In this document: positions 43,588 to 52,710 of the stretch, piece after piece
Layout: every line of letters starts with the position of its first letter
How positions within the stretch are numbered: the first letter of the stretch is position 1
Assembly (NCBI RefSeq): GCF_025960985.1
Contig: NZ_JAOQMX010000010.1
Location: 29,696 to 93,695, forward strand
Direction of reading: 5' to 3'
DNA from: Flavobacterium psychraerolatum
GTDB taxonomy: Bacteria > Bacteroidota > Bacteroidia > Flavobacteriales > Flavobacteriaceae
DNA: 64,000 nucleotides
The notes under the pieces: generated by a model
The model's database searches: none
What the model was told of the DNA's origin: nothing
The model's input: only the letters and a program-made list of their open reading frames with translations
Position numbers and translations under genes: made by a program

Positions 43588-45648
43588 ATGTTAAAAAGTA
43601 TAGTTGCACCTGTTGCAAAAAATATCCCTACGTCATTAGAAAAATTTAATGACATTCGTATCGATAACTATTTTTGGTTAAACGATAGAGAAAATCCAGA
43701 AGTGATTGATTACCTCAACAAGGAAAATGAGTACTATCAAGAAATGACAGCAGATACTCAAGATTTTCAAAAAGAATTGTATGAGGAGATGAAAAGCCGA
43801 ATAAAAGAAGATGATGAATCGGTTCCTTATTTATACAATGGGTATTACTACATTACTCGTTTTGAAACTGGAAAAGGATATCCTATTTACGCACGTAAAA
43901 AAGGAAGCCTTACTGCAAGAGAGGAAATTTTATTTGACTGCAATGCATTAGCCGAAGGGCAACCTTATTTTAAATTGGGTGGCATGAGTATTAGCCCTGA
44001 TAATACTATGGCACTCTTTAGTACAGATGTTGTCGGGAGGAGAATTTATACCCTAGAGGTTAAAAACTTGGTTACCAACGAAGTTTTATCAGATAAAATC
44101 GAAAAAGTTACAGGTTCTGCCGTTTGGGCAAACGATAATAAAACTATTTTTTATTCTTCACAAGATGAGGTTACTTTACGCTCAGACAAAATTTTTAAAC
44201 ATAAACTAGCCACCACTCAAGAAGAGGATGTTATGGTTTATTTTGAAAAAGATGATACATTTAGTGTGGATATATCGAAATCTAAGTCACGAAAGTATCT
44301 TTCTATAGAATCGGGCAGTACGATGACAACCGAATATAGAATTTTGAATGCCGACACACCAGACGGAAAATTCAAAATGTTTCAGAAAAGAAAAAGAGGT
44401 GTTGAGTATAGTATAAGTCACTATAAAGACAGTTTTTATATCATGACAAATAGAGACGATGCCGAAAATTTTAAATTAATGAAAACTCATGAAGATGCAA
44501 CTACAGTGGAAAATTGGGTTGAAATCATCGGGCACCGTGAAGATGTTCTACTAGAAGATATTGAGATTTTTGCCAATTACCTTGTTTTAGAAGAACGTAC
44601 AGGAGGATTGAATAAAATCAGAATCATGTCATGGGATGGAAAAAAAGAATATTATTTGCCTTTTGGGAGTGAAACATATACCGCTTCTACATCAACCAAT
44701 GTTGATTTTGAAACCGAAATTTTGCGTTATAGTTACCAATCTTTGGCAACACCTTCTTCTATTATTGATTTCAACATGCGAACGCAAGAAAAAGTAGTTC
44801 AAAAAGAACAACAAGTGCTAGGCGGAAAATTCGATAAAGATAATTATACTGAAGAACGCGTTTGGGCAACAGCCGAAGATGGTACCAAAGTTCCGATCTC
44901 AATGGTTTATAAGAAAGATTTAAAAAAGGACGGTCGAAATCCGTTATTATTATACGCTTATGGTTCTTATGGATATTCTATGGATGCACATTTTTCGTCC
45001 ACTAGATTATCTTTGTTAGATAGAGGCTTCATTTATGCCATCGCGCACATACGTGGAGGAGAAGATTTAGGAAGACAATGGTACGAAGATGGGAAATTGT
45101 TACACAAAAAAAATACCTTTTCCGATTTTATCGATTGTTCTAAATATGTTATAAATCAACACTATACGAGTCCAGAGCATTTGTATGCTGAAGGAGGTTC
45201 GGCAGGAGGATTATTAATGGGAGCCATCATCAATCAAGCACCAGAACTATACCATGGAGTGATAGCTCAAGTACCCTTTGTAGACGTTATGACCACCATG
45301 CTAGATGATAGTATTCCGTTAACTACAGGAGAATATGATGAATGGGGAAATCCAAACATCAAAAAATATTACAATTACATGCGTTCGTATTCGCCTTATG
45401 ACAATATCAAGGAACAAGCCTATCCCAATATGTATGTATCAACGGGCTTGCATGACTCTCAAGTACAATATTGGGAACCTGCAAAATGGGTAGCCAAATT
45501 ACGAGTAGCCAAGAAAGATGATACCGTTTTGTACCTTGACACCAACATGGATGCAGGTCATGGAGGAGCTTCAGGAAGATTTGAAGCCCTTAAAGAATTA
45601 GCAAAAGAATTCAGTTTTTTACTAGAATTAGAAAATATTAAACACTAA
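43588..45648 (+). CDS. prolyl oligopeptidase-family serine peptidase (oligopeptidase B-like)
   Basis: A 686-residue enzyme with no signal peptide, so cytoplasmic. The N-terminal segment and seven-bladed propeller (about 1-410) limit access to short peptides. The catalytic alpha/beta-hydrolase domain begins near residue 425: NPLLLYAYGSYGYSMDAHFSSTRLSLLDRGFIYAIAHIRGGEDLGRQWYEDGK, the nucleophile serine in YAEGGSAGGLLMGA near 535, aspartate in STGLHDSQVQYWEPAKW near 620 and histidine in DAGHGGASGR near 655. The pattern fits oligopeptidase B (PtrB), which cuts after Lys/Arg. Confidence 0.93.
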   Translation: MLKSIVAPVAKNIPTSLEKFNDIRIDNYFWLNDRENPEVIDYLNKENEYYQEMTADTQDFQKELYEEMKSRIKEDDESVPYLYNGYYYITRFETGKGYPIYARKKGSLTAREEILFDCNALAEGQPYFKLGGMSISPDNTMALFSTDVVGRRIYTLEVKNLVTNEVLSDKIEKVTGSAVWANDNKTIFYSSQDEVTLRSDKIFKHKLATTQEEDVMVYFEKDDTFSVDISKSKSRKYLSIESGSTMTTEYRILNADTPDGKFKMFQKRKRGVEYSISHYKDSFYIMTNRDDAENFKLMKTHEDATTVENWVEIIGHREDVLLEDIEIFANYLVLEERTGGLNKIRIMSWDGKKEYYLPFGSETYTASTSTNVDFETEILRYSYQSLATPSSIIDFNMRTQEKVVQKEQQVLGGKFDKDNYTEERVWATAEDGTKVPISMVYKKDLKKDGRNPLLLYAYGSYGYSMDAHFSSTRLSLLDRGFIYAIAHIRGGEDLGRQWYEDGKLLHKKNTFSDFIDCSKYVINQHYTSPEHLYAEGGSAGGLLMGAIINQAPELYHGVIAQVPFVDVMTTMLDDSIPLTTGEYDEWGNPNIKKYYNYMRSYSPYDNIKEQAYPNMYVSTGLHDSQVQYWEPAKWVAKLRVAKKDDTVLYLDTNMDAGHGGASGRFEALKELAKEFSFLLELENIKH

Positions 45649-45662
45649 TCAAATTTTTTTGT

Positions 45663-45670
45663 TAAATTTG
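45663..45670 (+). promoter_or_regulatory. TAAATTTG promoter box
   Basis: Matches TAnnTTTG, 47 bases before the ATG at 45718; supports independent transcription from the preceding peptidase gene. Confidence 0.4.
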
Positions 45671-45717
45671 CAATGTATCATTGTTAAATAATATTAACGT
45701 TGATTAACTATTTTTTT

Positions 45718-46758
45718 ATGAAAAAAGAAATAAATGCTTACAATAATGTTTTAGAGTTAATAGGTAATACACCACTTATTAAACTAAATAAAGTCACCGA
45801 AAACCTAGAAGGAAATTTCTTTGCAAAGGTAGAAGCTTTTAATCCAGGCCATTCTTCAAAGGATAGAATCGCGTTATACATTATTGAAGAAGCAGAAAAA
45901 AAAGGAATATTATCTCCAGGCGATACCATTATAGAAACTACTTCTGGTAATACCGGTTTCAGTTTAGCAATGGTAAGCATAATCAAAGGTTATAATTGTA
46001 TTCTTGCTGTCAGCTCAAAGTCATCCAAAGACAAGATTGACATGCTTCGTTGTTTGGGAGCAAAAGTATATGTTTGTCCAGCACATGTAGCTGCAGATGA
46101 CGAACGCTCTTATTATAGTGTAGCCAAAAGGTTGCATGAAGAGACAAAAGGTTCGGTTTACATCAATCAATATTTTAATCAACTGAATATTGACGCACAT
46201 TACAAATCAACTGGTCCCGAAATCTGGAAACAAACTAATGGTCTGATTACCCATCTTGTAGCCTGCAGTGGTACCGGAGGTACAATTTCTGGAACAGCCA
46301 AATATTTAAAAGAACAAAATCCAAATATTAAAATTTTAGGAGTAGATGCTTTTGGTTCAGTATTGAAAAAATACCACGAAACAAAAGAATTTGATAATGA
46401 TGAAATTTATCCATACCGAATTGAAGGATTGGGTAAAAATTTAATTCCAACCGCAACAGACTTTGATGTAATTGACAAATTCATGAAAGTTACCGACGAA
46501 GAAAGTGCACACTCCGCAAGAGAAATCACTAGAAAAGAAGGCATGTTTGTAGGCTATACATCAGGTGCTGTCTTGCAAGCAATCAAACAATATGCAGAGG
46601 AAGGAGAATTTGATTGCAACAGCAATGTAATCGCTATTTTTCCAGATCATGGCTCACGTTACATGAGTAAAGTATTTAGTGACGACTGGATGAACGAACA
46701 AGGATTTTTCGACAGTATTAATGAAGAAGAGTCACAAAAAATCGAAATGATAAAATAA
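45718..46758 (+). CDS. cysteine synthase / cystathionine beta-synthase-type PLP enzyme
   Basis: A 346-residue fold-type II PLP enzyme. The PLP lysine is in [15 protein letters not shown] near residue 46, phosphate or amino-acid binding is through [15 protein letters not shown] near 75, and the PLP-phosphate loop is [15 protein letters not shown] near 185. The GTG-type serine near [12 protein letters not shown] and [13 protein letters not shown] complete it. The [11 protein letters not shown] ending and lack of C-terminal CBS domains leave two options: O-acetylserine-dependent cysteine synthesis or serine/homocysteine condensation. The ATG at 45718 is preferred over an upstream TTG at 45700. 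Confidence 0.88.
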   Translation: MKKEINAYNNVLELIGNTPLIKLNKVTENLEGNFFAKVEAFNPGHSSKDRIALYIIEEAEKKGILSPGDTIIETTSGNTGFSLAMVSIIKGYNCILAVSSKSSKDKIDMLRCLGAKVYVCPAHVAADDERSYYSVAKRLHEETKGSVYINQYFNQLNIDAHYKSTGPEIWKQTNGLITHLVACSGTGGTISGTAKYLKEQNPNIKILGVDAFGSVLKKYHETKEFDNDEIYPYRIEGLGKNLIPTATDFDVIDKFMKVTDEESAHSAREITRKEGMFVGYTSGAVLQAIKQYAEEGEFDCNSNVIAIFPDHGSRYMSKVFSDDWMNEQGFFDSINEEESQKIEMIK

Positions 46759-46885
46759 GGTTTCCTTATTTTCAATTATATAAAACTTCAGAGAGATTTG
46801 GAGTTTTTTTTTTGGACCTAATCAAACTTTATTTTTTAATTGTTTTTTGGAGCAAGGCAACTAGGCATTTTAGGAAATAAAGTTC

Positions 46886-46958
46886 CCGCTATCCACTATA
46901 TCTGTTATTTTTGCTACCGCAACACAACAGGATACCGTTCCTATCGGGGCTAGAAGGA
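46886..46958 (-). repeat. structured intergenic element, variant D
   Basis: On the minus strand: CTAGCCCCGATAGGAACGG then TATCC, a hairpin in which CTGTT pairs with AACAG, then GATATAGTGGATAGCGGGA. It shares the GATAG, four bases, GGTATCC head with the element at 16465 and the GGATAGC tail with those at 6589 and 60528. The short flanking CCC/GGG can pair. Confidence 0.6.
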
Positions 46959-47053
46959 ATTATTAGTTTATATCAGTAGTATTCGTAAAGTAAAAAACGA
47001 ATTCAATAGATGAATCGTTTGAAGCATTTAGTTCGATATCAGTTTCAATTTTA

Positions 47054-47095
47054 AAACAAAAAAGCGGAATAAGAGGTAAATCTTATTTCGCTTAT
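47054..47095 (-). terminator. intrinsic terminator of the nucleobase transport operon
   Basis: AAGCGGAATAAGA pairs with TCTTATTTCGCTT (one wobble) around GGTAAA; read on the minus strand it is followed by TTTTTTG. Confidence 0.8.
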
Positions 47096-47118
47096 TTAAT
47101 GGTAAATATAGTTTTTTT

Positions 47119-48417
47119 TTACATCTGTGAAAGAACAATTTCTAACATCGAGAAAAAACCAATTCCCCACATATAAGGGTGAATTTTATCTGTGTTTTTA
47201 GTAAAAATGCAAAGCAAAACATAACTAGAAAAACCATAAGCAATTCCAGAACTAATGCTGTAAGTAAGGGGCATTAACAACAAGGTTAAAAACACAGGAA
47301 CCCCTAAATATAATTCGCTAAAATCTATTCGAACCAAATGCTTAGCCATGTATATTCCGACCAAAATTAGAGCAGGTGCAGTGGCGTAGGCTGGTACCGT
47401 CCCAATAAGTGGAGCAAAAAACATAGCCAGTAAAAAGAAGAAAGCAGTAAACACAGAGCTCAACCCAGTTCTCGCACCATTAGCAATTCCTGCAGCCGAT
47501 TCGATATAGGTTACGGTGCTACTTGTACCCAAAAAACCACTTAACATTGTAGCAACCGCATCGGCTTCTAACACTTTTTTTACATGGGGCATTTTGCCGT
47601 CTTCATCGACTAAACCAGCTTCCATAGAACAAGCCATTGCCGTACCAATTGAATCAAATAAATTGACAAATAGGAAAGAAAATATCGGAGCTATGAAAGA
47701 AATTTTTAGCACAGAAAGAACTTCCATTTTTCCAAATATAGGCATAATCGATGGAGGACTACTTACAAATTCTGTAGGGAAAGAAATGTTTGGATCGAAA
47801 ATAAAGCCTAAAATAGTAGCCAATAATATCCCCACCAAAATGGAACCTTTTACTTTATAATGTTCTAACATAACGGTGACAAAAAAGGCAATAAGACCAA
47901 TAACCAAAGCAGGCGTAAAATGTCCCAATCCGACCAAAGTAGCATCGTTTGCGACAATCAATCCCATTTGTTTAAAACCAATAAAAGCAATAAAAAGACC
48001 AATTCCTGAACCAATCGCGACACGGAGTGATTCGGGTATGGCATCGATTATTTTATGTCGAAGTCCGAGGATAGAAATGATTATAAAAACAACTCCCGAC
48101 AAGAAAACAACTCCAAGTGCTTGCTGCCAAGTGGCACCATCTTTTAAAACTAAGGTAAAAGCAAACATAGCATTCAGCCCCATTCCGGGTGCCATTGCAA
48201 AAGGAACATTTGCCCAAAATCCAACTAACAAGGATCCAATTACAGCAGCCAAACAAGTAATACTAATCAGTGCATTTTTGTCCATTCCGGTAGTCGACAG
48301 AATATTTGGATTTACAAATATAATGTAGGCCATTGTCAAAAAGGTGACCATTCCACCAATAGCTTCTTGTTTTATACTAGAATGGCGTTCTTTGAGGTTA
48401 AATATTTTTTCTAACAT
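47119..48417 (-). CDS. AzgA-type purine (adenine/guanine/hypoxanthine) permease
   Basis: Starting at the ATG at 48417 (MLEKIFNLKERHSSIKQEAIGGMVTFLTMAYIIFVNPNIL) the product has 432 residues and about 12-14 membrane segments. AzgA/NCS2 hallmarks are the TMAYIIFVNP segment, FAMAPGMGLNAMFAF (about 70-84), IGIGLFIAFIGFKQMGLI, LFVNLFDSIGTAMAC near 255 and FLGTSSTVTYIESAAGIANGARTGLSSV near 298-325. It probably imports purine bases with protons. The longer upstream open frame overlaps the previous gene and is not needed. Last gene of a three-gene uptake operon. Confidence 0.9.
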   Translation of the reverse strand: MLEKIFNLKERHSSIKQEAIGGMVTFLTMAYIIFVNPNILSTTGMDKNALISITCLAAVIGSLLVGFWANVPFAMAPGMGLNAMFAFTLVLKDGATWQQALGVVFLSGVVFIIISILGLRHKIIDAIPESLRVAIGSGIGLFIAFIGFKQMGLIVANDATLVGLGHFTPALVIGLIAFFVTVMLEHYKVKGSILVGILLATILGFIFDPNISFPTEFVSSPPSIMPIFGKMEVLSVLKISFIAPIFSFLFVNLFDSIGTAMACSMEAGLVDEDGKMPHVKKVLEADAVATMLSGFLGTSSTVTYIESAAGIANGARTGLSSVFTAFFFLLAMFFAPLIGTVPAYATAPALILVGIYMAKHLVRIDFSELYLGVPVFLTLLLMPLTYSISSGIAYGFSSYVLLCIFTKNTDKIHPYMWGIGFFSMLEIVLSQM

Positions 48418-48433
48418 ATTGTGTGTATTTGAA

Positions 48434-49138
48434 TTAAAGGGTGTATTTGGCAAAGAGGGTTGGATAAATTTTAAAAGCTTTATTTGGAACAAAGTTATTG
48501 CTAATTTCGATCTCTGAACCTACAGAAAATTTTGTAGTGAAATTGTACATGATTTGTGGTTCGGTTAAAAGAATCATGTGCTTTTTATTCGAATCTGGAC
48601 TATTTAAAACAATTTCTTGGCTCCAGAAATCAAAGAAACCTCTAATGGTTACTTTATTTTTAAAAAGATTCTGAAAAAACACAGCTGTAAATTGCCCATC
48701 AATTCCAGATGACCCTTTTATGTTTTTATACAAATAAGAGGTGTGAAGCGTGAAATTTCCAATTTTTATTGGAAAACCAAAACCTGCTAAATAAGCGCGA
48801 TTAATAGGAAAACCAATTGGTGATGATGGGCTAGTACTTTTATCATCGGTCATTACAAAACCGTCGTTGTATTCGATATGTAGATTTAGTCCGTTGATAA
48901 TTTCATTTTTAATATTAAATTTTCGAGCAATTTCAAAATAGGCCAAGTTAGCTCCATCTTGGCGTCCGAAATTAAAATCAGTAAAGAAAAAAGTACTACC
49001 CGCACTATCAGGCTTAAATACTTCAAAAGTACCTGTTAGATAATTTCTTGTTTTAGAAAAGTCATAATGTAGTTGTACTTCTTGTGCTGAGGTACAGAGT
49101 GTAAATAAACTGAAAAGGAAGGTAATTTTGGTTTTCAT
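48434..49138 (-). CDS. DUF5020 family, Tsx-like outer-membrane channel
   Basis: A 234-residue protein with a signal peptide (MKTKITFLFSLFTLCTSAQEV, cleavage near residue 18) and alternating amphipathic strands ending in aromatic FAKYTL, as expected of a beta-barrel. Segments such as TFFFTDFNFGRQDGANLAYFEIARKFNI and LHIEYNDGFVM resemble DUF5020/Tsx nucleoside-channel proteins. It lies between two nucleobase permease genes (37 and 16 bases away), which strongly suggests that it lets nucleosides or bases cross the outer membrane for them. Confidence 0.85.
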   Translation of the reverse strand: MKTKITFLFSLFTLCTSAQEVQLHYDFSKTRNYLTGTFEVFKPDSAGSTFFFTDFNFGRQDGANLAYFEIARKFNIKNEIINGLNLHIEYNDGFVMTDDKSTSPSSPIGFPINRAYLAGFGFPIKIGNFTLHTSYLYKNIKGSSGIDGQFTAVFFQNLFKNKVTIRGFFDFWSQEIVLNSPDSNKKHMILLTEPQIMYNFTTKFSVGSEIEISNNFVPNKAFKIYPTLFAKYTL

Positions 49139-49175
49139 TCAAAGTGGTTTTGTAAGTATGGAGTTGGAAATATTA

Positions 49176-50423
49176 TTATAGTCCTTCAGGGTCAGGATCT
49201 AATTGATCTGCAGGTAAAATTTTATTTAGAAAAACACCAATAAATGCAGCAATAGTCAATCCCGACAGTGTAATACTTCCTGGAATGTTTACTTCTCCAA
49301 TTGCAATTCCTAAAACAAATATTAACGAAGCGATGATTAAGTTTCTAGAATGTGAAAAGTCAATTTCGGCAGAAACAACAGTCCTAACGCCAACGGCAGC
49401 AATCATTCCGAATAATATGATGGATACGCCTCCCATAACGGGCGTGGGGATCGTTTGTAATACAGCTCCAAATTTACCAACGATACCTAGTAGGATGGCA
49501 TAAACAGCTGCAATTCGTAAAATAGCAGGATCATATACTTTAGTCACAGCCAATACTCCGGTATTTTCTCCATAAGTAGTAACTGCTGGGCCACCAATAA
49601 AACCCGCAACAATAGTCGCCAAACCATCTCCTAGTAAAGTACGCGTTATTCCTGGGTTTTTAAAGAAATCTTTGCCTACAACAGCACCATTTGTTGCGAT
49701 GTCTCCTATATGTTCAATGAATACAACCAAAGCAATAGGTGCAATACCAAAAACAGCTGTCATTGAAAATACTGGGATAGTCAATAAATCTTTTTTGGCC
49801 AAATCGGAAAACCCAAACCAACTAGCTTCTTCCAAACTAGTAAAATTTACCATTCCCAAAGCCACTGCAGTAATATAACCTAATACTACAGATATCAGAA
49901 TTGGAACTAATCTAAAAAAAGACTTTTCCAAAATAGATACCGTAATCATAGTTGCAATAACAACCAAGGCCACAATCAAACTTTTAGGGTCAAAATTTCC
50001 ATCTTTATAACCCGACATTGAAAGTGCAACAGGGCTAAGGCGTAATCCAATTACCATGATAATAGGACCAACAACAATAGGAGGAAAGAAGGATTTTATT
50101 TTCTCTACCCCAAAATAACGAACCATCCCACTCATTAAAACATAGACTACACCTGCAGCAATAACACCACCTTTTACGTTAGCAATTCCTTCTTCTTTTA
50201 GAATCAATGTCAAAGCACCTATAAATGCAAAGGAAGACCCCAAGAAAACAGGAACTATTTTTTTTGTACAATAATGAAAAATGAGTGTACCGATTCCTGC
50301 AGATAATAATGCAATCGATGGGTTAAGGCCTGTTAAAAATGGTACTAAGACAGTGGCGCCAAACATGGCTAATACGTGCTGTAATCCAAGAATTAATTTG
50401 GTTTGGGTATTATTTGTTTTCAA
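49176..50423 (-). CDS. uraA: uracil-xanthine permease (NCS2 family)
   Basis: A 415-residue inner-membrane symporter with about 14 segments. The N-terminus LILGLQHVLAMFGATVLVPFLTGLNPSIALLSAGIGTLIFHYCT (about 10-53) is the family signature. The UraA core elements follow: GSSFAFIGALTLIL, FIEHIGDIATNGAVVGKDFFKNPGITRTLLGDGLATIVAGFIGGPAVTTYGENTGVLAVTKVYDP (about 232-295, containing the substrate-binding glutamates) and VMGGVSIILFGMIAAVGVRTVV. Uracil is the likeliest substrate. First gene of the operon with the Tsx-like protein and AzgA-type permease. Confidence 0.9.
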   Translation of the reverse strand: MKTNNTQTKLILGLQHVLAMFGATVLVPFLTGLNPSIALLSAGIGTLIFHYCTKKIVPVFLGSSFAFIGALTLILKEEGIANVKGGVIAAGVVYVLMSGMVRYFGVEKIKSFFPPIVVGPIIMVIGLRLSPVALSMSGYKDGNFDPKSLIVALVVIATMITVSILEKSFFRLVPILISVVLGYITAVALGMVNFTSLEEASWFGFSDLAKKDLLTIPVFSMTAVFGIAPIALVVFIEHIGDIATNGAVVGKDFFKNPGITRTLLGDGLATIVAGFIGGPAVTTYGENTGVLAVTKVYDPAILRIAAVYAILLGIVGKFGAVLQTIPTPVMGGVSIILFGMIAAVGVRTVVSAEIDFSHSRNLIIASLIFVLGIAIGEVNIPGSITLSGLTIAAFIGVFLNKILPADQLDPDPEGL

Positions 50424-50449
50424 TGGAGATTTTTATTTACTTAAAAAGG

Positions 50450-50457
50450 CAAATATA
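50450..50457 (-). promoter_or_regulatory. TATATTTG promoter box of the nucleobase operon
   Basis: The minus-strand reading TATATTTG (50457-50450) lies 26 bases before the uraA ATG. No clear -33 TTG is present, which fits a promoter needing an activator. Confidence 0.5.
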
Positions 50458-50494
50458 CCTTAAAACTACCGTTGGTTAACTATTGATTTGTTAT

Positions 50495-50521
50495 ATAATT
50501 CTGCTTAAAGCTGAATTATAC
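50495..50521. promoter_or_regulatory. 27-base palindrome, possible operator
   Basis: TATAATTC, T, GCTT, A, AAGC, T, GAATTATA: symmetrical except for one T/T mismatch and the central base. It lies about 38 bases upstream of the TATATTTG box of uraA, a position suited to an activator. The other option is an RNA hairpin, but it would lie outside the predicted transcript. Confidence 0.5.
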
Positions 50522-50880
50522 TTTGCTGTTTTTTGTTTTTGATGAATTTTAACTCGAAAATTGATTTAAAAGCAATGAATTATTATGAATTTAAAAACTA
50601 CTATTTTTTTTAATATAACAATGAAGACTTTACAATTGTATAGAAAATTGAATAAATGTCTGCTTATTTTGTGTATAATATAAAATGTAAGCCTTTAGAA
50701 TTCAAAAAAAATAATAATAAATAACAACAAACAAATTCATAATCAATTTAAACCACAGTTTAAATTTCTATATAATATGAAAATATTAGGATGATTATAA
50801 TCCGTACAAAGTATCGTATTTGTAACTTTGATAGAGGTAATTTAATAATTTACAAAAAAAACTTTACTGGTGCCGTACAA
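50522..50880. other. 359-base AT-rich gap
   Basis: Between the uraA upstream palindrome and the end of sdaA, both on the minus strand. No gene, riboswitch or strong terminator was recognised; a 23-codon open frame on the plus strand near 50542 is not convincing. Confidence 0.4.
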
Positions 50881-52305
50881 TTAACAATCGGCCATATTTA
50901 CTGTAATTGCTAGACCACCCTCAGAGGTTTCTTTGTATTTATTATTCATGTCTTTGGCAGTTTCCCACATAGTACTAATTACTTTATCTAAAGGTACTTT
51001 TGCATTCTTAGCATCTGTTGATAAAGCCAATTCTGCAGCGTTGATTGCTTTTAACGCTCCCATTGTGTTGCGCTCAATACAGGGTATTTGTACTAATCCA
51101 CCAATAGGATCACAGGTCAATCCAAGGTGGTGTTCCATTGCAATCTCAGCAGCCATCAAGACTTGTTCTACAGATCCTCCTAATAGTTCACAAAGTGCTG
51201 CGGCAGCCATTGCCGAAGAAACTCCAATTTCTGCTTGGCAACCTCCCATAGCAGCAGATATGGTTGAACCTTTTTTAAAAATGCTCCCAATTTCACCAGC
51301 TACAAGTAAAAATTTTTTAATTTCTTCCGGTCCAGCTTGATGGTTTTCGATTACCAAATAGTACATTAATACTGATGGAATTACGCCTGCGCTTCCGTTA
51401 GTAGGAGCAGTTACGATGCGGCCCAACGCTGCATTTACTTCATTGACTGCAAGTGCAAAACAACTTACCCATTTAAGAATTTGACGGAATTTAACTTCCG
51501 TCTTGCGAATCTCTATTAACCAGCTCTGAGAATCAGTATAGTTAGCCAGCCCTATCAAACCTTGATGCATATCAAAAGCCCTTCTGCGCACATTGAGCCC
51601 CCCAGGTAACACTCCTTCTGAATGACAACCTATATACATGCACTCCAGCATGGTATTCCAAATACGCATCAATTCGTGGTCTATCACTTTCTCCGTGCGC
51701 ATAGATTTTTCATTTTCGTAAACTATTTCAGAGATAGTTTTGTTTTCCTTTTTACAATACGCTAACAGTTCGACTGCATTATCTATCATAAATGGAAAAG
51801 CGCATTTTATTTTTATTTTTTCCTTAGCATTGGTACGTTCTTCTTTGACTACAAATCCGCCTCCTATGGAATAATAGGTTTCCGAAAAAACAGTTCCATT
51901 GGTATAAATGGCCTTAAATGTCAATCCATTTGGATGAAAAGGTAAAAAATCTTTATTAAAAATAATATCTTCAGCTATATGAAAAGAGATAGGGTAGTGA
52001 CTTCCTAATTCAAGTTGTTGTGTCGCTCGAATCGACTTAATAATTTTGTCAATGTTTGCGATGGGAATCATTTCAGGATCTTGACCGCTTAGTCCAAGCA
52101 TAACTGCGAGATCGGTAGCATGTCCTTTTCCAGTCAATGATAAAGAACCATATAAATCGACTTTAATTCTAGAAATAGTCCCGAAATTTTGTTCTTGCAG
52201 CGCTACTAAAAAACGTTCTGCAGCTCTCCAAGGTCCCAATGTATGCGAACTTGAAGGTCCAACACCAATCTTTAACATATCAAAAACCGAAATACACTCT
52301 TCCAT
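50881..52305 (-). CDS. sdaA: L-serine dehydratase (iron-sulfur, single chain)
   Basis: Deaminates L-serine to pyruvate and ammonia. The 474-residue chain joins the beta-type domain (about 1-160; [28 protein letters not shown] and [17 protein letters not shown]) to the catalytic alpha-type domain. The catalytic domain contains [19 protein letters not shown] near 296, [22 protein letters not shown] near 349 and [23 protein letters not shown] near 403. The cysteines in the last two segments and near C-terminal MADC fit 4Fe-4S binding. It is a single-gene unit. Confidence 0.94.
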   Translation of the reverse strand: MEECISVFDMLKIGVGPSSSHTLGPWRAAERFLVALQEQNFGTISRIKVDLYGSLSLTGKGHATDLAVMLGLSGQDPEMIPIANIDKIIKSIRATQQLELGSHYPISFHIAEDIIFNKDFLPFHPNGLTFKAIYTNGTVFSETYYSIGGGFVVKEERTNAKEKIKIKCAFPFMIDNAVELLAYCKKENKTISEIVYENEKSMRTEKVIDHELMRIWNTMLECMYIGCHSEGVLPGGLNVRRRAFDMHQGLIGLANYTDSQSWLIEIRKTEVKFRQILKWVSCFALAVNEVNAALGRIVTAPTNGSAGVIPSVLMYYLVIENHQAGPEEIKKFLLVAGEIGSIFKKGSTISAAMGGCQAEIGVSSAMAAAALCELLGGSVEQVLMAAEIAMEHHLGLTCDPIGGLVQIPCIERNTMGALKAINAAELALSTDAKNAKVPLDKVISTMWETAKDMNNKYKETSEGGLAITVNMADC

Positions 52306-52328
52306 ATCTAAAAATTGTTTAACATCAA

Positions 52329-52336
52329 CAAATATA
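52329..52336 (-). promoter_or_regulatory. TATATTTG promoter box of sdaA
   Basis: Minus-strand TATATTTG (52336-52329), 23 bases before the sdaA ATG at 52305; a TTG reading lies 15 bases further upstream at 52354-52352. Confidence 0.5.
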
Positions 52337-52622
52337 ATGGAATTTATGTACCAAGCCTTTATTACGCATACAAATAGGAGCGGATTATCGTTAGAACTTT
52401 AATTTGTTTTATTCTTAAAATTTAGGTAGAAAGTAGTTTCTTCGATATTTTTTAGGAACTTGAAATATTTAGGTCAATAATTTTTAAGAAATTATTACTA
52501 GTGAAGGGAATAATGCAGGAGCGTCTAGTGAAAAATGGTTTTTTGAGATTTAGTATTATGTTAATGAGAATTATTATCGTGGCGTACAGATACTATAGAT
52601 ATGACTTATTGTATTCGTAAAT

Positions 52623-52665
52623 AAAAAGTCTATTAAAACTAAGTTTTAATAGACTTTTTATTTTT
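52623..52665 (-). terminator. intrinsic terminator after fahA
   Basis: AAAAAGTCTATTAAAACT pairs with AGTTTTAATAGACTTTTT (18 pairs, one-base loop); symmetrical with A and T tracts on both sides. Confidence 0.85.
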
Positions 52666-52710
52666 CATTTATACAAACTTATACTCATATATTTATTTAC
52701 TAAGTTATTT

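Larger units (their letters stand above)
46759..47118. other. 360-base gap between convergent genes
   Basis: There is no gene. A weak hairpin with a T-run near 46785-46815 probably ends the cysteine-synthase-like transcript. The rest holds a reverse-strand structured element (46886-46958) and a minus-strand terminator (47054-47095). Confidence 0.6.
52306..52710. other. 405-base gap between sdaA and fahA
   Basis: Holds the sdaA promoter box (TATATTTG on the minus strand, 52336-52329) and the fahA terminator (52623-52665). A 35-codon plus-strand open frame at 52513-52620 ends just before the hairpin but has no promoter or family support. Confidence 0.5.

Noticed and set aside
50522..50880. Possible purine riboswitch upstream of the nucleobase operon
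   Set aside because: The conserved core and paired loops of known purine riboswitches are not present, and the predicted transcript start is downstream.
52513..52620. 35-codon plus-strand frame before the hairpin at 52623
   Set aside because: No promoter match, no family resemblance, and the hairpin is explained as the fahA terminator.
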